Shown piece by piece: positions 1 through 6,325 of a stretch of DNA of 7,963 nt. The notes under the pieces were generated by a model. The model worked only from the letters and a program-made list of their open reading frames with translations, was not told where the DNA came from and did no database searches. The position numbers and the translations under genes were made by a program. Origin of the DNA: Acidobacteriota bacterium (GTDB taxonomy: Bacteria > Acidobacteriota > Terriglobia > Terriglobales > Acidobacteriaceae); assembly GCA_021805955.1 (NCBI GenBank), contig JAJZDO010001054.1, forward strand, positions 1 to 7,963, in the 5' to 3' direction. The number at the start of each line of letters is the position of its first letter. Position 1 is the stretch's first letter.

Positions 1-2
1 AC

Positions 3-1040
3 AATGCTTTCCTTGCGGTGGACGATGTCGCCCAGTTACAAGCCGCCGCCGACCGGCTTAGTCCCGAGATCATCCGCAAGCAGCTCGACTACTGGACATT
101 CCTGCTGGGGCCGAAGTTCTCCAAGAAAGAGCGCAGCCGGATGAATCTGTCGCGCTTCTACGCCATCAGTCAAATCGAGTACTGCCGGAATTTCATCTTC
201 AAACGCAACTTTCCCATCCACAAGATCTTCGAGCGCAGTTGCGAAATCGGACTGTGGCGCCTGGCCGCCAACCGCATCGGCGAGCTCTTCGGCGTGCGGC
301 TCAACAAGCGGCTGCGCGGCAAGCTGGCCACCGTGATCGACCAGATCGAGCACGGCCATCACGTCTTTCGCGCCTACTGGAAACACGCATTCCTCAAGCA
401 GTACGAGAAATTCTCCCGCTATCTTCGCAACGAACTGGTCTCCAACAATCTGCACGACTTCGGTCTGAAGAAGGGGCTCGACCATCTCGACGCCGCGCGC
501 AAAAAGTTCCAGATCGTCACCGACCGCTTCGCCGGTTTCCAAACCCAGTCTCTGAACGTCCATGTGGATTTTCCGCTGCTACAGAGGCTGGCATTGCCCG
601 TTACCATCGGTACAGTCCGCGTTCCAGGAATCAAAATCCATGACACCCGGACCATTCGCCTGCTGGAAGTCCTGCTGCATGGCGGCAACACCGTCGGCGG
701 CTCGACGGCCAAACAAATCCATGAAGCCGTCCTCGCTACGTTCCAACTCTCACCCAAACAATACGGGCTGAACCAGCTCCGCTACGACCTGCGCAAGCTC
801 AAAGGCCACGGCCTGCTGGAACGCGATGGCCGCCGCTACGCTTACCGTCTCACCGCCAAGGGTGTGCAGGTCGCGCTGCTGTTTCTGTTCTTTCACAAGC
901 GACTCTGCGGCCCGCTGGCCAACAGCCGCTTCCACCACAAACCCGACCCGGCGAGCAGACCGAACAGCCAACTGGAAGCCGCCTACCACAAGGCCGACAA
1001 GGCCATTGAGAACATCGTGGACCTGTTACAAGCCGCCTGA
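3..1040 (+). CDS. Conserved protein with C-terminal winged helix, 5' end cut by the window
   Basis: The frame is open from the left edge without a stop, so this is probably the 3' part of a longer gene. A GTG at 18 could serve as a start giving 340 residues, but no good ribosome binding site precedes it and the residues before it (NAFLAV) read on smoothly. In the 340-residue numbering, the N-terminal half is basic and rich in aromatic residues (YWTFLL 25-30, SQIEYCRNFIF 51-61, KQYEKFSRYLRNEL 127-140). Residues about 211-297 look like a winged helix-turn-helix (LRYDLRKLKGHGLLERDGRR followed by YAYRLTAKG). The layout resembles a family of hypothetical proteins that I remember as occurring in many scattered copies in environmental bacteria and often labelled MarR-like. 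That comparison is from memory, not a search. A DNA-binding role is inferred from the winged helix only; no nuclease or transposase DDE motif was seen. It lies upstream of an untranslated region and shows no functional link to the sugar genes. Confidence 0.6.
   Translation, partial: NAFLAVDDVAQLQAAADRLSPEIIRKQLDYWTFLLGPKFSKKERSRMNLSRFYAISQIEYCRNFIFKRNFPIHKIFERSCEIGLWRLAANRIGELFGVRLNKRLRGKLATVIDQIEHGHHVFRAYWKHAFLKQYEKFSRYLRNELVSNNLHDFGLKKGLDHLDAARKKFQIVTDRFAGFQTQSLNVHVDFPLLQRLALPVTIGTVRVPGIKIHDTRTIRLLEVLLHGGNTVGGSTAKQIHEAVLATFQLSPKQYGLNQLRYDLRKLKGHGLLERDGRRYAYRLTAKGVQVALLFLFFHKRLCGPLANSRFHHKPDPASRPNSQLEAAYHKADKAIENIVDLLQAA
35..47 (+). repeat. 13-bp direct repeat, copy 1
   Basis: GTTACAAGCCGCC occurs here near the left edge and again, identically, at 1025-1037, at the very end of the same reading frame. 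Both copies are in the same codon phase and encode LQAA. The match is seen directly. Whether it reflects internal duplication or chance is unknown. Confidence 0.5.
1025..1037 (+). repeat. 13-bp direct repeat, copy 2
   Basis: Exact second copy of the 13-mer at 35-47. It forms the last codons before the TGA stop of the winged-helix gene. The bases on either side differ between copies, so the identity is limited to these 13 positions. Confidence 0.5.
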
Positions 1041-1149
1041 TGTTCCTGCATGTTTGTTAAAGTATTTTTGTCTACGAATGAAGATTGAAGAATCTATGTT
1101 CGCCGTTCGCTGTAGATTGCTCGACCGACAAGATCACTGTAGCGCATTC

Positions 1150-1300
1150 CGATGCTGGTCGGTGAAGCGGAGACGGGCCCTGCCGGAGAGCAACCCGTCG
1201 AGGAATAACCGGCTGGAGACTCATCGACGCCGATGAGAGCCGGGAGCGGGCGAAAGGTGCTGCGATAAAGCCATGCAAGGCTGCCCGCATCAGATTGGCC
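1150..1300 (+). ncRNA. Candidate structured RNA, no family recognised
   Basis: Several complementary segments follow each other closely. GACGGG at 1172-1177 pairs with CCCGTC at 1194-1199. CCGGCT at 1209-1214 pairs with AGCCGG at 1238-1243 and encloses CTCATCG at 1220-1226 pairing with CGATGAG at 1231-1237, with an ACGC loop and a 5-nt GGAGA bulge. GCGGGC at 1246-1251 pairs with GCCCGC at 1283-1288 and encloses AGCC at 1269-1272 with GGCT at 1279-1282. The pairings are seen directly. That the region is transcribed and folds this way is inference. I could not match it to a riboswitch, group II intron domain or other named RNA. Orientation is assumed from the plus-strand gene downstream; the minus strand would fold equally well. 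Confidence 0.3.
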
Positions 1301-1321
1301 CGTGTGCCGCCCGTGAAGAGA

Positions 1322-1350
1322 ACTGAATATACTGAATATATACTGAATAG
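1322..1350 (+). repeat. Three 9-bp direct repeats of ACTGAATA(T/G)
   Basis: ACTGAATAT at 1322-1330 and 1331-1339 are immediately adjacent. ACTGAATAG at 1342-1350 follows after two bases (AT). The block sits 43 to 71 bp before the start codon of the cytochrome gene, where an operator or promoter would be expected. The repeats are seen directly; a regulator-binding function is inference. Confidence 0.55.
1328..1344 (+). promoter_or_regulatory. Possible -10 hexamers (TATACT, two registers)
   Basis: TATACT occurs at 1328-1333 and 1339-1344, each one base from the sigma-70 -10 consensus TATAAT. No matching -35 element is visible about 17 bp upstream of either. The second would place a transcription start near 1351, giving a leader of about 40 nt for the cytochrome gene. 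The hexamers arise from the ACTGAATA repeats, so they may be incidental. Confidence 0.25.
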
Positions 1351-1380
1351 GAGCTGACGCAATCTACTATCCTTTTCTGT

Positions 1381-1386
1381 GAGGAG
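1381..1386 (+). promoter_or_regulatory. Ribosome binding site of the cytochrome gene
   Basis: GAGGAG ends 6 bases before the GTG at 1393. This supports GTG as the start in preference to later in-frame ATG codons, which would cut into the signal peptide. Confidence 0.7.
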
Positions 1387-1392
1387 TATTCG

Positions 1393-1962
1393 GTGCACCG
1401 GAATCCAAACACGGCTCTTCGCGGCGATTGGCATCGCCTGAAGAGCTTTGCATTCTTGGCGGTAGCCTTGGGTGTCATGTATGCGCTTTCTTGCTTGCCA
1501 ACGTATGCGCAGGAGCAATCGCAGCAGCTTACCCAGCAGCAGACGCATCCTCCACCGTATCCAGAACTACCGGCAGGTCCTGGGAAAGACACACTGATTC
1601 GCGTTTGCAGCAAATGTCATTCTCCAGACAACGTGATAGCCAATGGACAAACCCGCGAGGGCTGGGAAAACACAATCACAAAAATGGCGACATTCGGCGC
1701 AGCAGGCAGCGACGACGATTTCAATGACATTTTGGATTATCTGGTCAAGAATTTTCCTCCGCCGACCGCGGGAAAAATTAACGTGAACAAGGCGACGGCA
1801 CAGGAACTGGCCACAGGATTGTCGCTCTCTCTGCAAGACGCGAAGACGATCCTTCACTATCGCCAGGTGAACGGCAATTTCAAGTCTCTCGATGATTTAA
1901 AGAAGGTCCCAGGTTTGGATACGAAGAAGCTCGAAGCGGAAAAAGCTCGCCTGGCTTTTTAA
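1393..1962 (+). CDS. Secreted mono-heme cytochrome c with helix-hairpin-helix domain
   Basis: A 189-residue exported protein. Residues about 17-34 form a hydrophobic signal segment and TYA at 37-39 is a plausible signal peptidase I site. A short Gln/Pro-rich linker follows (about 40-62). One heme-c site, CSKCH, lies at 72-76, with Met98 (ITKMATFG) a candidate distal ligand. The segment to about 122 resembles the heme domain of quinohemoprotein amine dehydrogenase-type cytochromes. Residues 128-188 (INVNKATAQEL, then DAKTILHYRQVNGNFKSLDDLKKVPGL) form a ComEA-like helix-hairpin-helix pair. The expected role is periplasmic electron transfer, perhaps accepting electrons from a quinoprotein; the hairpin domain could bind DNA or a protein partner. 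The GTG start is supported by GAGGAG at 1381. The gene converges on the sugar operon and overlaps its last gene by 4 bp. Family assignment is firm; the role is inferred. Confidence 0.85.
   Translation: MHRNPNTALRGDWHRLKSFAFLAVALGVMYALSCLPTYAQEQSQQLTQQQTHPPPYPELPAGPGKDTLIRVCSKCHSPDNVIANGQTREGWENTITKMATFGAAGSDDDFNDILDYLVKNFPPPTAGKINVNKATAQELATGLSLSLQDAKTILHYRQVNGNFKSLDDLKKVPGLDTKKLEAEKARLAF
1940..1960. terminator. Possible bidirectional terminator at the convergent gene ends
   Basis: AAAAAGC at 1940-1946 and GCTTTTT at 1954-1960 form a 7-bp stem with a 7-nt loop (TCGCCTG). A-runs on one side and T-runs on the other make it symmetrical for both strands. Only two G-C pairs hold the stem, so it is weak. 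Its position at the last codons of both convergent genes is what makes it credible. Confidence 0.35.
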
Positions 1963-2819
1963 GGCAATTGCTTCAGCCACACGTTGCGTTGCGAAATTTT
2001 CACAACACCCCCGCCTTCGATCTCGAAGCCGATCAGCCCCTTCGATTGGCTGAATGTTGGATCGTTGTCGACCAGGATAGCCATCACGTGTCCGTTGATG
2101 ATGTGAATCAGTGTGTTTCCATCGGCGATCACTTCATACTGATTCCATTCGCCCGGTTTGATGAAGGCCTTGAGTTCGTCGGACGTGCCTAATGTCGCCA
2201 GCAGCCGGGGAGCTTTTCCTTGATCCGTTTCGACCATCTGGCCTCGCCACGCAATAATTCCGCGCCCAGTACCTTGCTCGTACAGTTGGCCCGTATACTT
2301 GTTGCCGTAATCGAAATCCGCCTGATACCCTCGCATGTCCCACTTGGCATATTTCCGACTGCGCGCCTTCTCTGTTGCGGGAGAGATGTTGATGCTTCGG
2401 TATTGAATCCCTCCATTTGCGCCGGAGCCTTCAAGTTTCATTTCCGCCTTCAACTCGAAGTTCGCCGGCTCGCCGCCACGCCAGATGATATTGGTCGTAC
2501 CGGAAGGATGTTCCGGACTCGATTCGCCGACGATGGCCCCATCTTCCACGTGCCATACATCGGGAGATCCGTCCCAGCCGTGGAGCGTTTTGCCGTCGAA
2601 GATCTGAACCCATCCATTGTGATCGTTAAAGTCGATGGGTTCAGGTTGGGTGAAGCCCCCGCTATGGTGAGCTGGGCCTGCATGACGCCCAGCACTGGCA
2701 GAAACCTGTTGAGCAGCGAGTCGCGATCCTGCGAACGGATGGATCGAAACGATGAGGAAGGCAGCCGATAGTAAACAGCTTCCAATAATAACGTGGTGCG
2801 CCCTTAGATATTTGGTCAA
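1959..2819 (-). CDS. Secreted DUF1080 protein (3-keto-disaccharide hydrolase / 3-keto-glycoside lyase family)
   Basis: A 286-residue exported protein. Residues 8-29 are hydrophobic and a signal peptidase I site is likely near Ala35-Ala36 (RLAAQQ). One DUF1080 (PF06439) concanavalin-like jelly-roll domain fills residues about 69-285. Family hallmarks visible are WVQIFDGKTLHGW 70-82, WHVEDGAIVGE 89-99, FELKAEMKL 121-129, GGIQYRS 136-142, GYQAD 164-168, GQLYE 177-181, GEWNQYEVIADG 223-234 and the closing NVWLKQLP. Characterised relatives cleave 3-keto-glycosides, by hydrolysis or by 1,2-elimination. The substrate here is unknown. The start is TTG, chosen because GAGGAGG at 2827-2833 sits 7 bases upstream and no other in-frame Met precedes the domain. 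It is the last gene of the five-gene operon, 38 bp after the oxidoreductase gene. Its stop overlaps that of the convergent cytochrome gene. Confidence 0.88.
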   Translation of the reverse strand: MTKYLRAHHVIIGSCLLSAAFLIVSIHPFAGSRLAAQQVSASAGRHAGPAHHSGGFTQPEPIDFNDHNGWVQIFDGKTLHGWDGSPDVWHVEDGAIVGESSPEHPSGTTNIIWRGGEPANFELKAEMKLEGSGANGGIQYRSINISPATEKARSRKYAKWDMRGYQADFDYGNKYTGQLYEQGTGRGIIAWRGQMVETDQGKAPRLLATLGTSDELKAFIKPGEWNQYEVIADGNTLIHIINGHVMAILVDNDPTFSQSKGLIGFEIEGGGVVKISQRNVWLKQLP

Positions 2820-2826
2820 CGCTCTT

Positions 2827-2833
2827 CCTCCTC
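2827..2833 (-). promoter_or_regulatory. Strong ribosome binding site for the TTG-started DUF1080 gene
   Basis: Read on the minus strand this is GAGGAGG, 7 bases before TTG at 2819. It is the best Shine-Dalgarno match in the operon, which suggests independent, efficient initiation for the last gene and fixes the unusual start codon. Confidence 0.65.
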
Positions 2834-2857
2834 AAACTGCTCGCGAATACGGATCGA

Positions 2858-4000
2858 TTATGCGAGGACTTTTTCCCACTGCTTGGTCTTAGCCGACTTC
2901 AGGACCGCATCGGTCACAGACTCCGTGGCCAGCCCATCCGCAAAGGATGGCGATATTTTTTCATTCTTCCCAATTGCCTGAAGAAAATCGGCGATCTGAT
3001 GAATGAATGTGTGCTCATAACCTATTTGCAGCCCCGGTACCCACCAATGCTTCATATAGGGATGATCGCTGTCCGTAATATGAACGCTCTTCCATCCGCG
3101 CAATCGCGATTCATCGCGGTGATCGAAGTACTGCAGACGGTGAAGATCGTGAAGGTCCCACCCCGCGGAAGCGTGTTCCCCATTGACCTCCAGCGTAAAG
3201 AGCGCCTTGTGACCGCGCGCATAGCGCGTGGCCTCGAAGGTAGCGAGCGATCCATTTGCAAAGCGACATAAGAACGCGCTGGCATCATCGATTCCAACCG
3301 GCTCAACGTTGCCGGTCAGGGTGTGTTTGCGCTCTTTGACAAAGGTCTCCGTCATGGCTGTGACCTCGGTGATGGGCCCGTTCAGCCACAATGCCATATC
3401 GATGTTATGCGCGAGCAAATCGCCGGTGACGCCGCTGCCTGCGACTGACAGATCCAGACGCCACAGCCCCTCACCACCTTGCGGCAGATCTTTCGAAATC
3501 GTCCAGTCCTGCAGAAACTTTGACCGGTAATGGAAAATGCGGCCGAAACGTCCTTCGTCCAGAAGTTGCTTCAGCAGAACGACGGCCGGCACGCGGCGAT
3601 AGTTATACCAAACCATATTCGGCACATTGGCTGCCTCTACCGCATCCGTCATCGCACTGGCTTCTGCCGCGGTGCGCCCCAGGGGTTTTTCGCAAAGCAC
3701 CATTTTCCCCGCCTTGGCGGCGGCAATCGCAATCTCCGCGTGCGTATCGTTCGGACTGGCAATATCGATCAGGTCGATATCCCGCCGCTGCACAAGAGTC
3801 CGCCAATCCGTTTCCACGGATTGATAGCCCCAGGTTTCTGCAAACCCTTTCGCTCGGTCAGCATTGCGCCCGCAGACGGCCTTGAGTATCGGCTGGTACG
3901 GTACATCGAAAAATCGCGGCGCCTGAAGGTACGCATTGGAATGAGTGCGCGCCATAAAACCATACCCGACCAGGCCGATATTCAGATTTTTCCTCGCCAT
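2858..4000 (-). CDS. Gfo/Idh/MocA family NAD(P)-dependent oxidoreductase
   Basis: 380 residues from the chosen ATG. A Rossmann fold begins at once with [15 protein letters not shown] (6-20; the Gly-x-Gly dinucleotide loop) and includes [11 protein letters not shown] (81-91) and the family's EKP motif in VLCEKPLG (101-108). The C-terminal alpha/beta domain carries [14 protein letters not shown] (193-206), matching the conserved His-x-x-Asp near the active site (His198, Asp201). Length is typical. There is no signal peptide, so it should be cytoplasmic. It probably oxidises or reduces a sugar or polyol hydroxyl, C3 being likely in view of its DUF1080 neighbour. An in-frame ATG at 4042 would add 14 residues and overlap the upstream gene by 20 bp. 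I prefer ATG at 4000 because homologous proteins start just before the Rossmann strand. AGGAG at 4015-4019 precedes it at a long 14-base spacing. Fourth gene of the operon. Confidence 0.9.
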   Translation of the reverse strand: MARKNLNIGLVGYGFMARTHSNAYLQAPRFFDVPYQPILKAVCGRNADRAKGFAETWGYQSVETDWRTLVQRRDIDLIDIASPNDTHAEIAIAAAKAGKMVLCEKPLGRTAAEASAMTDAVEAANVPNMVWYNYRRVPAVVLLKQLLDEGRFGRIFHYRSKFLQDWTISKDLPQGGEGLWRLDLSVAGSGVTGDLLAHNIDMALWLNGPITEVTAMTETFVKERKHTLTGNVEPVGIDDASAFLCRFANGSLATFEATRYARGHKALFTLEVNGEHASAGWDLHDLHRLQYFDHRDESRLRGWKSVHITDSDHPYMKHWWVPGLQIGYEHTFIHQIADFLQAIGKNEKISPSFADGLATESVTDAVLKSAKTKQWEKVLA

Positions 4001-4014
4001 AACGATGTGCGATT

Positions 4015-4019
4015 CTCCT
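4015..4019 (-). promoter_or_regulatory. AGGAG ribosome binding site with unusual spacing
   Basis: On the minus strand AGGAG follows the TGA of the TIM-barrel gene by three bases and lies 14 bases before the preferred ATG at 4000. It is inside the reading frame if the ATG at 4042 is used. This favours 4000, but the spacing is long, so the start is not settled. Confidence 0.4.
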
Positions 4020-4022
4020 AAC

Positions 4023-5075
4023 TCAATCCCATCCGTGGGCATTGCGCACTGCGATCATTGTCCTGAGCACATTGTTCCACGTATCCGGCATCAGCATGGT
4101 TGCGTTGGGAAACATGCAGCCGTCCCAGCAGATATGCTCATACGCGCGAGTGGGAACTCCGCTTTCATCACGCATCCACAAGCCCGCAACGGCAACGATG
4201 TCCATTCTGCCGTTGGGGTCGTTCGCCTGACAGTGGCGTCCAGTCTTGTCATGTGAGCCGGAGCCCCTGACGGTGCCATCGTTCTGGGCCACATGAAAGT
4301 CGATGGTCCATGGACGCAGCGCGTTCGTCACTGTTTGCAGAGATTCCATCAAGACATTCTGCTGCGACCAATCGAAATTCTCCGGCAGCAATCGATCTTC
4401 CGGAGCGTTATATCCCAGGGTGTACAGCAGAGAGTGGGCCATATCTGCCTGGAACCCAAGCGTCTGGGGACGGTTCACCATTTCCAGCAGTTCGACCATC
4501 CGCTTCCAACTATGCATGCCTCCCCAGCAGATCTCGCCTTCTGCCGCGAGCCGCTCTCCATAGTCTTCGGCGATGACGCAGGCCTCCCGAAACGTTTCCG
4601 CGATTCGCTTTGTATTGCCAACAGGATCGTTCGCCCAGTCTGCGACCCCCGATGCGGAATCGATCCGTACGATTCCATACCTGCGGATCCCAATGTCACG
4701 CAACATTTTGCCGATAGCGCAAGCTTTTCGGACCTGCGTCAGAAACTTCTTAACTTCATCCTGAGAACCCATCGCTGAACCGCCGCCCGCAGGGGGCCAG
4801 ACCGGGGCAACCAGCGAGCCGACCACGAGTTGGCGCTGGGCAATGCTATCGGCAACGCGCTTTATATCAGAGTCGGTGGAGTCGATGTCGGTATGTGGCG
4901 AGGACAGGAACAGATCGACTCCATCGAAACGGATGCCATCCACCTCGGCCTCCGCCGTCAGGTTCAGCATGGTCTCCAAATCGATAGGTGGCTCGGAGTC
5001 CGCTCCCTTTCCTACGATGCCGGGCCACATCGCGTTGTGGATGGCAGGGCTCTTGTGTAGATTGACTGCGCTCAC
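4023..5075 (-). CDS. Xylose-isomerase-like TIM-barrel sugar isomerase/epimerase or hydratase
   Basis: 350 residues, of the AP-endonuclease-2 / xylose-isomerase-like TIM-barrel superfamily. Barrel strands are visible, such as [14 protein letters not shown] (44-57) and [11 protein letters not shown] (133-143). Candidate metal and acid-base residues sit at strand ends: Glu179 or Glu181 in [11 protein letters not shown], Asp211 and His214 in [15 protein letters not shown], His261 in [11 protein letters not shown] and Asp318 in [10 protein letters not shown]. No export signal is seen. Relatives isomerise or epimerise sugars, and members clustered with DUF1080 and Gfo/Idh/MocA genes act as hydratases of keto-glycals. 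I infer a similar late step here; substrate and exact reaction are unknown. The start is GTG with GAGGGG just upstream (3-base gap, or 5 bases from GAGG). It begins 12 bp after the cupin gene and ends 22 bp before the oxidoreductase start. Third gene of the operon. Confidence 0.82.
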   Translation of the reverse strand: MSAVNLHKSPAIHNAMWPGIVGKGADSEPPIDLETMLNLTAEAEVDGIRFDGVDLFLSSPHTDIDSTDSDIKRVADSIAQRQLVVGSLVAPVWPPAGGGSAMGSQDEVKKFLTQVRKACAIGKMLRDIGIRRYGIVRIDSASGVADWANDPVGNTKRIAETFREACVIAEDYGERLAAEGEICWGGMHSWKRMVELLEMVNRPQTLGFQADMAHSLLYTLGYNAPEDRLLPENFDWSQQNVLMESLQTVTNALRPWTIDFHVAQNDGTVRGSGSHDKTGRHCQANDPNGRMDIVAVAGLWMRDESGVPTRAYEHICWDGCMFPNATMLMPDTWNNVLRTMIAVRNAHGWD

Positions 5076-5087
5076 GATCCCCTCAGC

Positions 5088-6305
5088 TCACTTATGACAC
5101 ATCGGTTTTGCATCCGGATTGCCGGGCCCGAAATGCTTCAGGAAGACGAGCGGGTCGGATGCACTTGGATTTTCGATTCGAACGCCTTGCCTGGCAACTT
5201 CCGCCGTGACGAATACCTCATCCTCGGTCATGTCGCCGAACCGAATCATGGAGGGTGTTGCCACAGACTGACCGCCAATCGCTCCATAGCCCTGGGTCAG
5301 GATCACGCCATACGCCGCGCTATCCCGGATGGTCACAGTCCGCTTCGGCAGCACCGTCAGCTCCTTCGCGGAGTAATAGGGCGTGCCATACGTAATCCAA
5401 AGTTCGCGATAGCCGTCGGACTCCATTTCCGCAATCGGTTTCACCGGGCGCGGAAAGGTTTTATTCGTCTTCGCAAACTCGGGGTTCACGTTGGCATCCC
5501 AGTCGAGCATGCTGACCAGGTAGTCAAGATCGTGATGGAATTCAGTCTTGACGTCCTTGGTCATCAGACTCCAATCCACAATCCGCCCCTCGACCTCGGA
5601 CTGAAACATCGCAAACACATCGCTGTTGACCTGCGGCTCATATGTCACCAGCGAACCGGGTGCGTGCAGGATTCCCGGGTTGACCTGCCATCCGGTGCCT
5701 GGCTCCAGGCGATAGGCGCGTGAATGAAGAAGAATGCCGTTGTCCCCCCGATTCCACTTCTCCAGGCATCGTCGGATGTCTTCTTTCGTCGTTCCCGGCT
5801 CAAGTCCCATATAAGTGTGGGGAAAGTTGTTTTGCGTCAGGTTGTATTGCGGCGGGAAGTAGTAGGCTTCCGGTTTTCCCTTCTGTCCCACCAGCTTCGC
5901 GAACGCGTCGCTCTGGTGCATGTGGTGCGGGATGGGGCCCATATTGTCAAAAAACTTGCAGAGCAGGTTCCATCCCCCCTCCCGCTGCATCACCTCTTCG
6001 CCAAGCAACAAGTCTCCGGCAGTTTCGACCGCTTCTTTCAGCAGAAATTTTTTGCCGCTCTTGACTCGAACGTAACTGAGCCCCTCATCCGGCAGAGTCT
6101 CCAGCCCGTTCGAAGCCTTCGTCGTCGATGAAAACCAGCGTTCGTTAATCCCTCCCCGATGACCTCCGAACGCATAGAGATCATCCGGGTGCAGCTTCAA
6201 CCTTTTTCCGGGAATCATGAAGGAGCGTGGCACCCAACACGGTTCCAACCGCAAAATTCCCGCGCCTTCGTCGAGCGCTTCTTGTATCTGAGATCGGTTT
6301 CGCAT
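5088..6305 (-). CDS. Type I phosphomannose-isomerase-like cupin protein
   Basis: 405 residues. The centre has the metal-site pattern of class I mannose-6-phosphate isomerases: GPIPHHMHQSDAFAKLVG (123-140, His127/128/130), GKPEAYYF (143-150, Glu146) and, later in the same barrel, NPGILHAPGSL (209-219, His214). A second cupin-like region (about 300-395; ITYGTPYYSAKELTVLP, then GDMTEDEVFVTAE) follows without obvious metal ligands. The N-terminal part (LRLEPCWVPRSFMIPGKRLKLHPDDLYA) is not typical of classical ManA but recurs, as I remember, in a family in Acidobacteriota and Planctomycetota. No signal peptide; cytoplasmic. A sugar isomerase role is likely from the metal site, but mannose 6-phosphate may not be the substrate. 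ATG start with GGAAGAG about 6 bases upstream. It follows the propeller gene by 20 bp and precedes the TIM-barrel gene by 12 bp. Confidence 0.75.
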   Translation of the reverse strand: MRNRSQIQEALDEGAGILRLEPCWVPRSFMIPGKRLKLHPDDLYAFGGHRGGINERWFSSTTKASNGLETLPDEGLSYVRVKSGKKFLLKEAVETAGDLLLGEEVMQREGGWNLLCKFFDNMGPIPHHMHQSDAFAKLVGQKGKPEAYYFPPQYNLTQNNFPHTYMGLEPGTTKEDIRRCLEKWNRGDNGILLHSRAYRLEPGTGWQVNPGILHAPGSLVTYEPQVNSDVFAMFQSEVEGRIVDWSLMTKDVKTEFHHDLDYLVSMLDWDANVNPEFAKTNKTFPRPVKPIAEMESDGYRELWITYGTPYYSAKELTVLPKRTVTIRDSAAYGVILTQGYGAIGGQSVATPSMIRFGDMTEDEVFVTAEVARQGVRIENPSASDPLVFLKHFGPGNPDAKPMCHK

Positions 6306-6325
6306 GATTGACTCTTCCTTTTGCT

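Larger units (their letters stand above)
1041..1392. other. Gene-free interval between the winged-helix gene and the cytochrome gene
   Basis: No convincing coding sequence lies here. The first 50 bases are AT-rich (a TTTTTG run near 1065). The middle is GC-rich and full of inverted repeats (about 1150-1300). It ends with three ACTGAATA-type repeats (1322-1350) and the ribosome binding site of the cytochrome gene (1381-1386). Frames on both strands stay open through parts of it, but they lack ribosome binding sites and recognisable composition, so I read the interval as non-coding regulatory or RNA-encoding sequence. Confidence 0.6.

Noticed and set aside
826..1236. Plus-strand frame of 136 codons overlapping the end of the winged-helix gene
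   Set aside because: It is an out-of-frame shadow with Thr/Arg/Pro-rich composition and no ribosome binding site.
1150..1300. Known riboswitch or group II intron end
   Set aside because: I looked for cobalamin, TPP, glycine, fluoride and SAM-type core motifs and for a group II domain V pattern and found none convincing, so only an unnamed structured RNA is proposed.
1072..1548. Open frame of 158 codons on the minus strand across the gene-free interval
   Set aside because: It runs antisense into the signal-peptide region of the cytochrome gene, is rich in Arg, Leu and Ser as expected of a shadow frame in GC-rich DNA, and has no family likeness.
2220..2771. Plus-strand frame of 183 codons opposite the DUF1080 gene
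   Set aside because: The opposite strand encodes a clear DUF1080 domain; this antisense frame has no recognisable motif.
3530..4021. Plus-strand frame of 163 codons opposite the oxidoreductase gene
   Set aside because: Antisense to a well-conserved Rossmann domain, with no independent evidence of coding.
4293..4778. Plus-strand frame of 161 codons opposite the TIM-barrel gene
   Set aside because: Shadow of the real gene; its sequence tracks the complementary codons and shows no domain.
5094..5723. Plus-strand frame of 209 codons opposite the cupin gene
   Set aside because: The minus-strand product has the PMI-like metal site; the antisense frame is rich in His and Arg without any motif.
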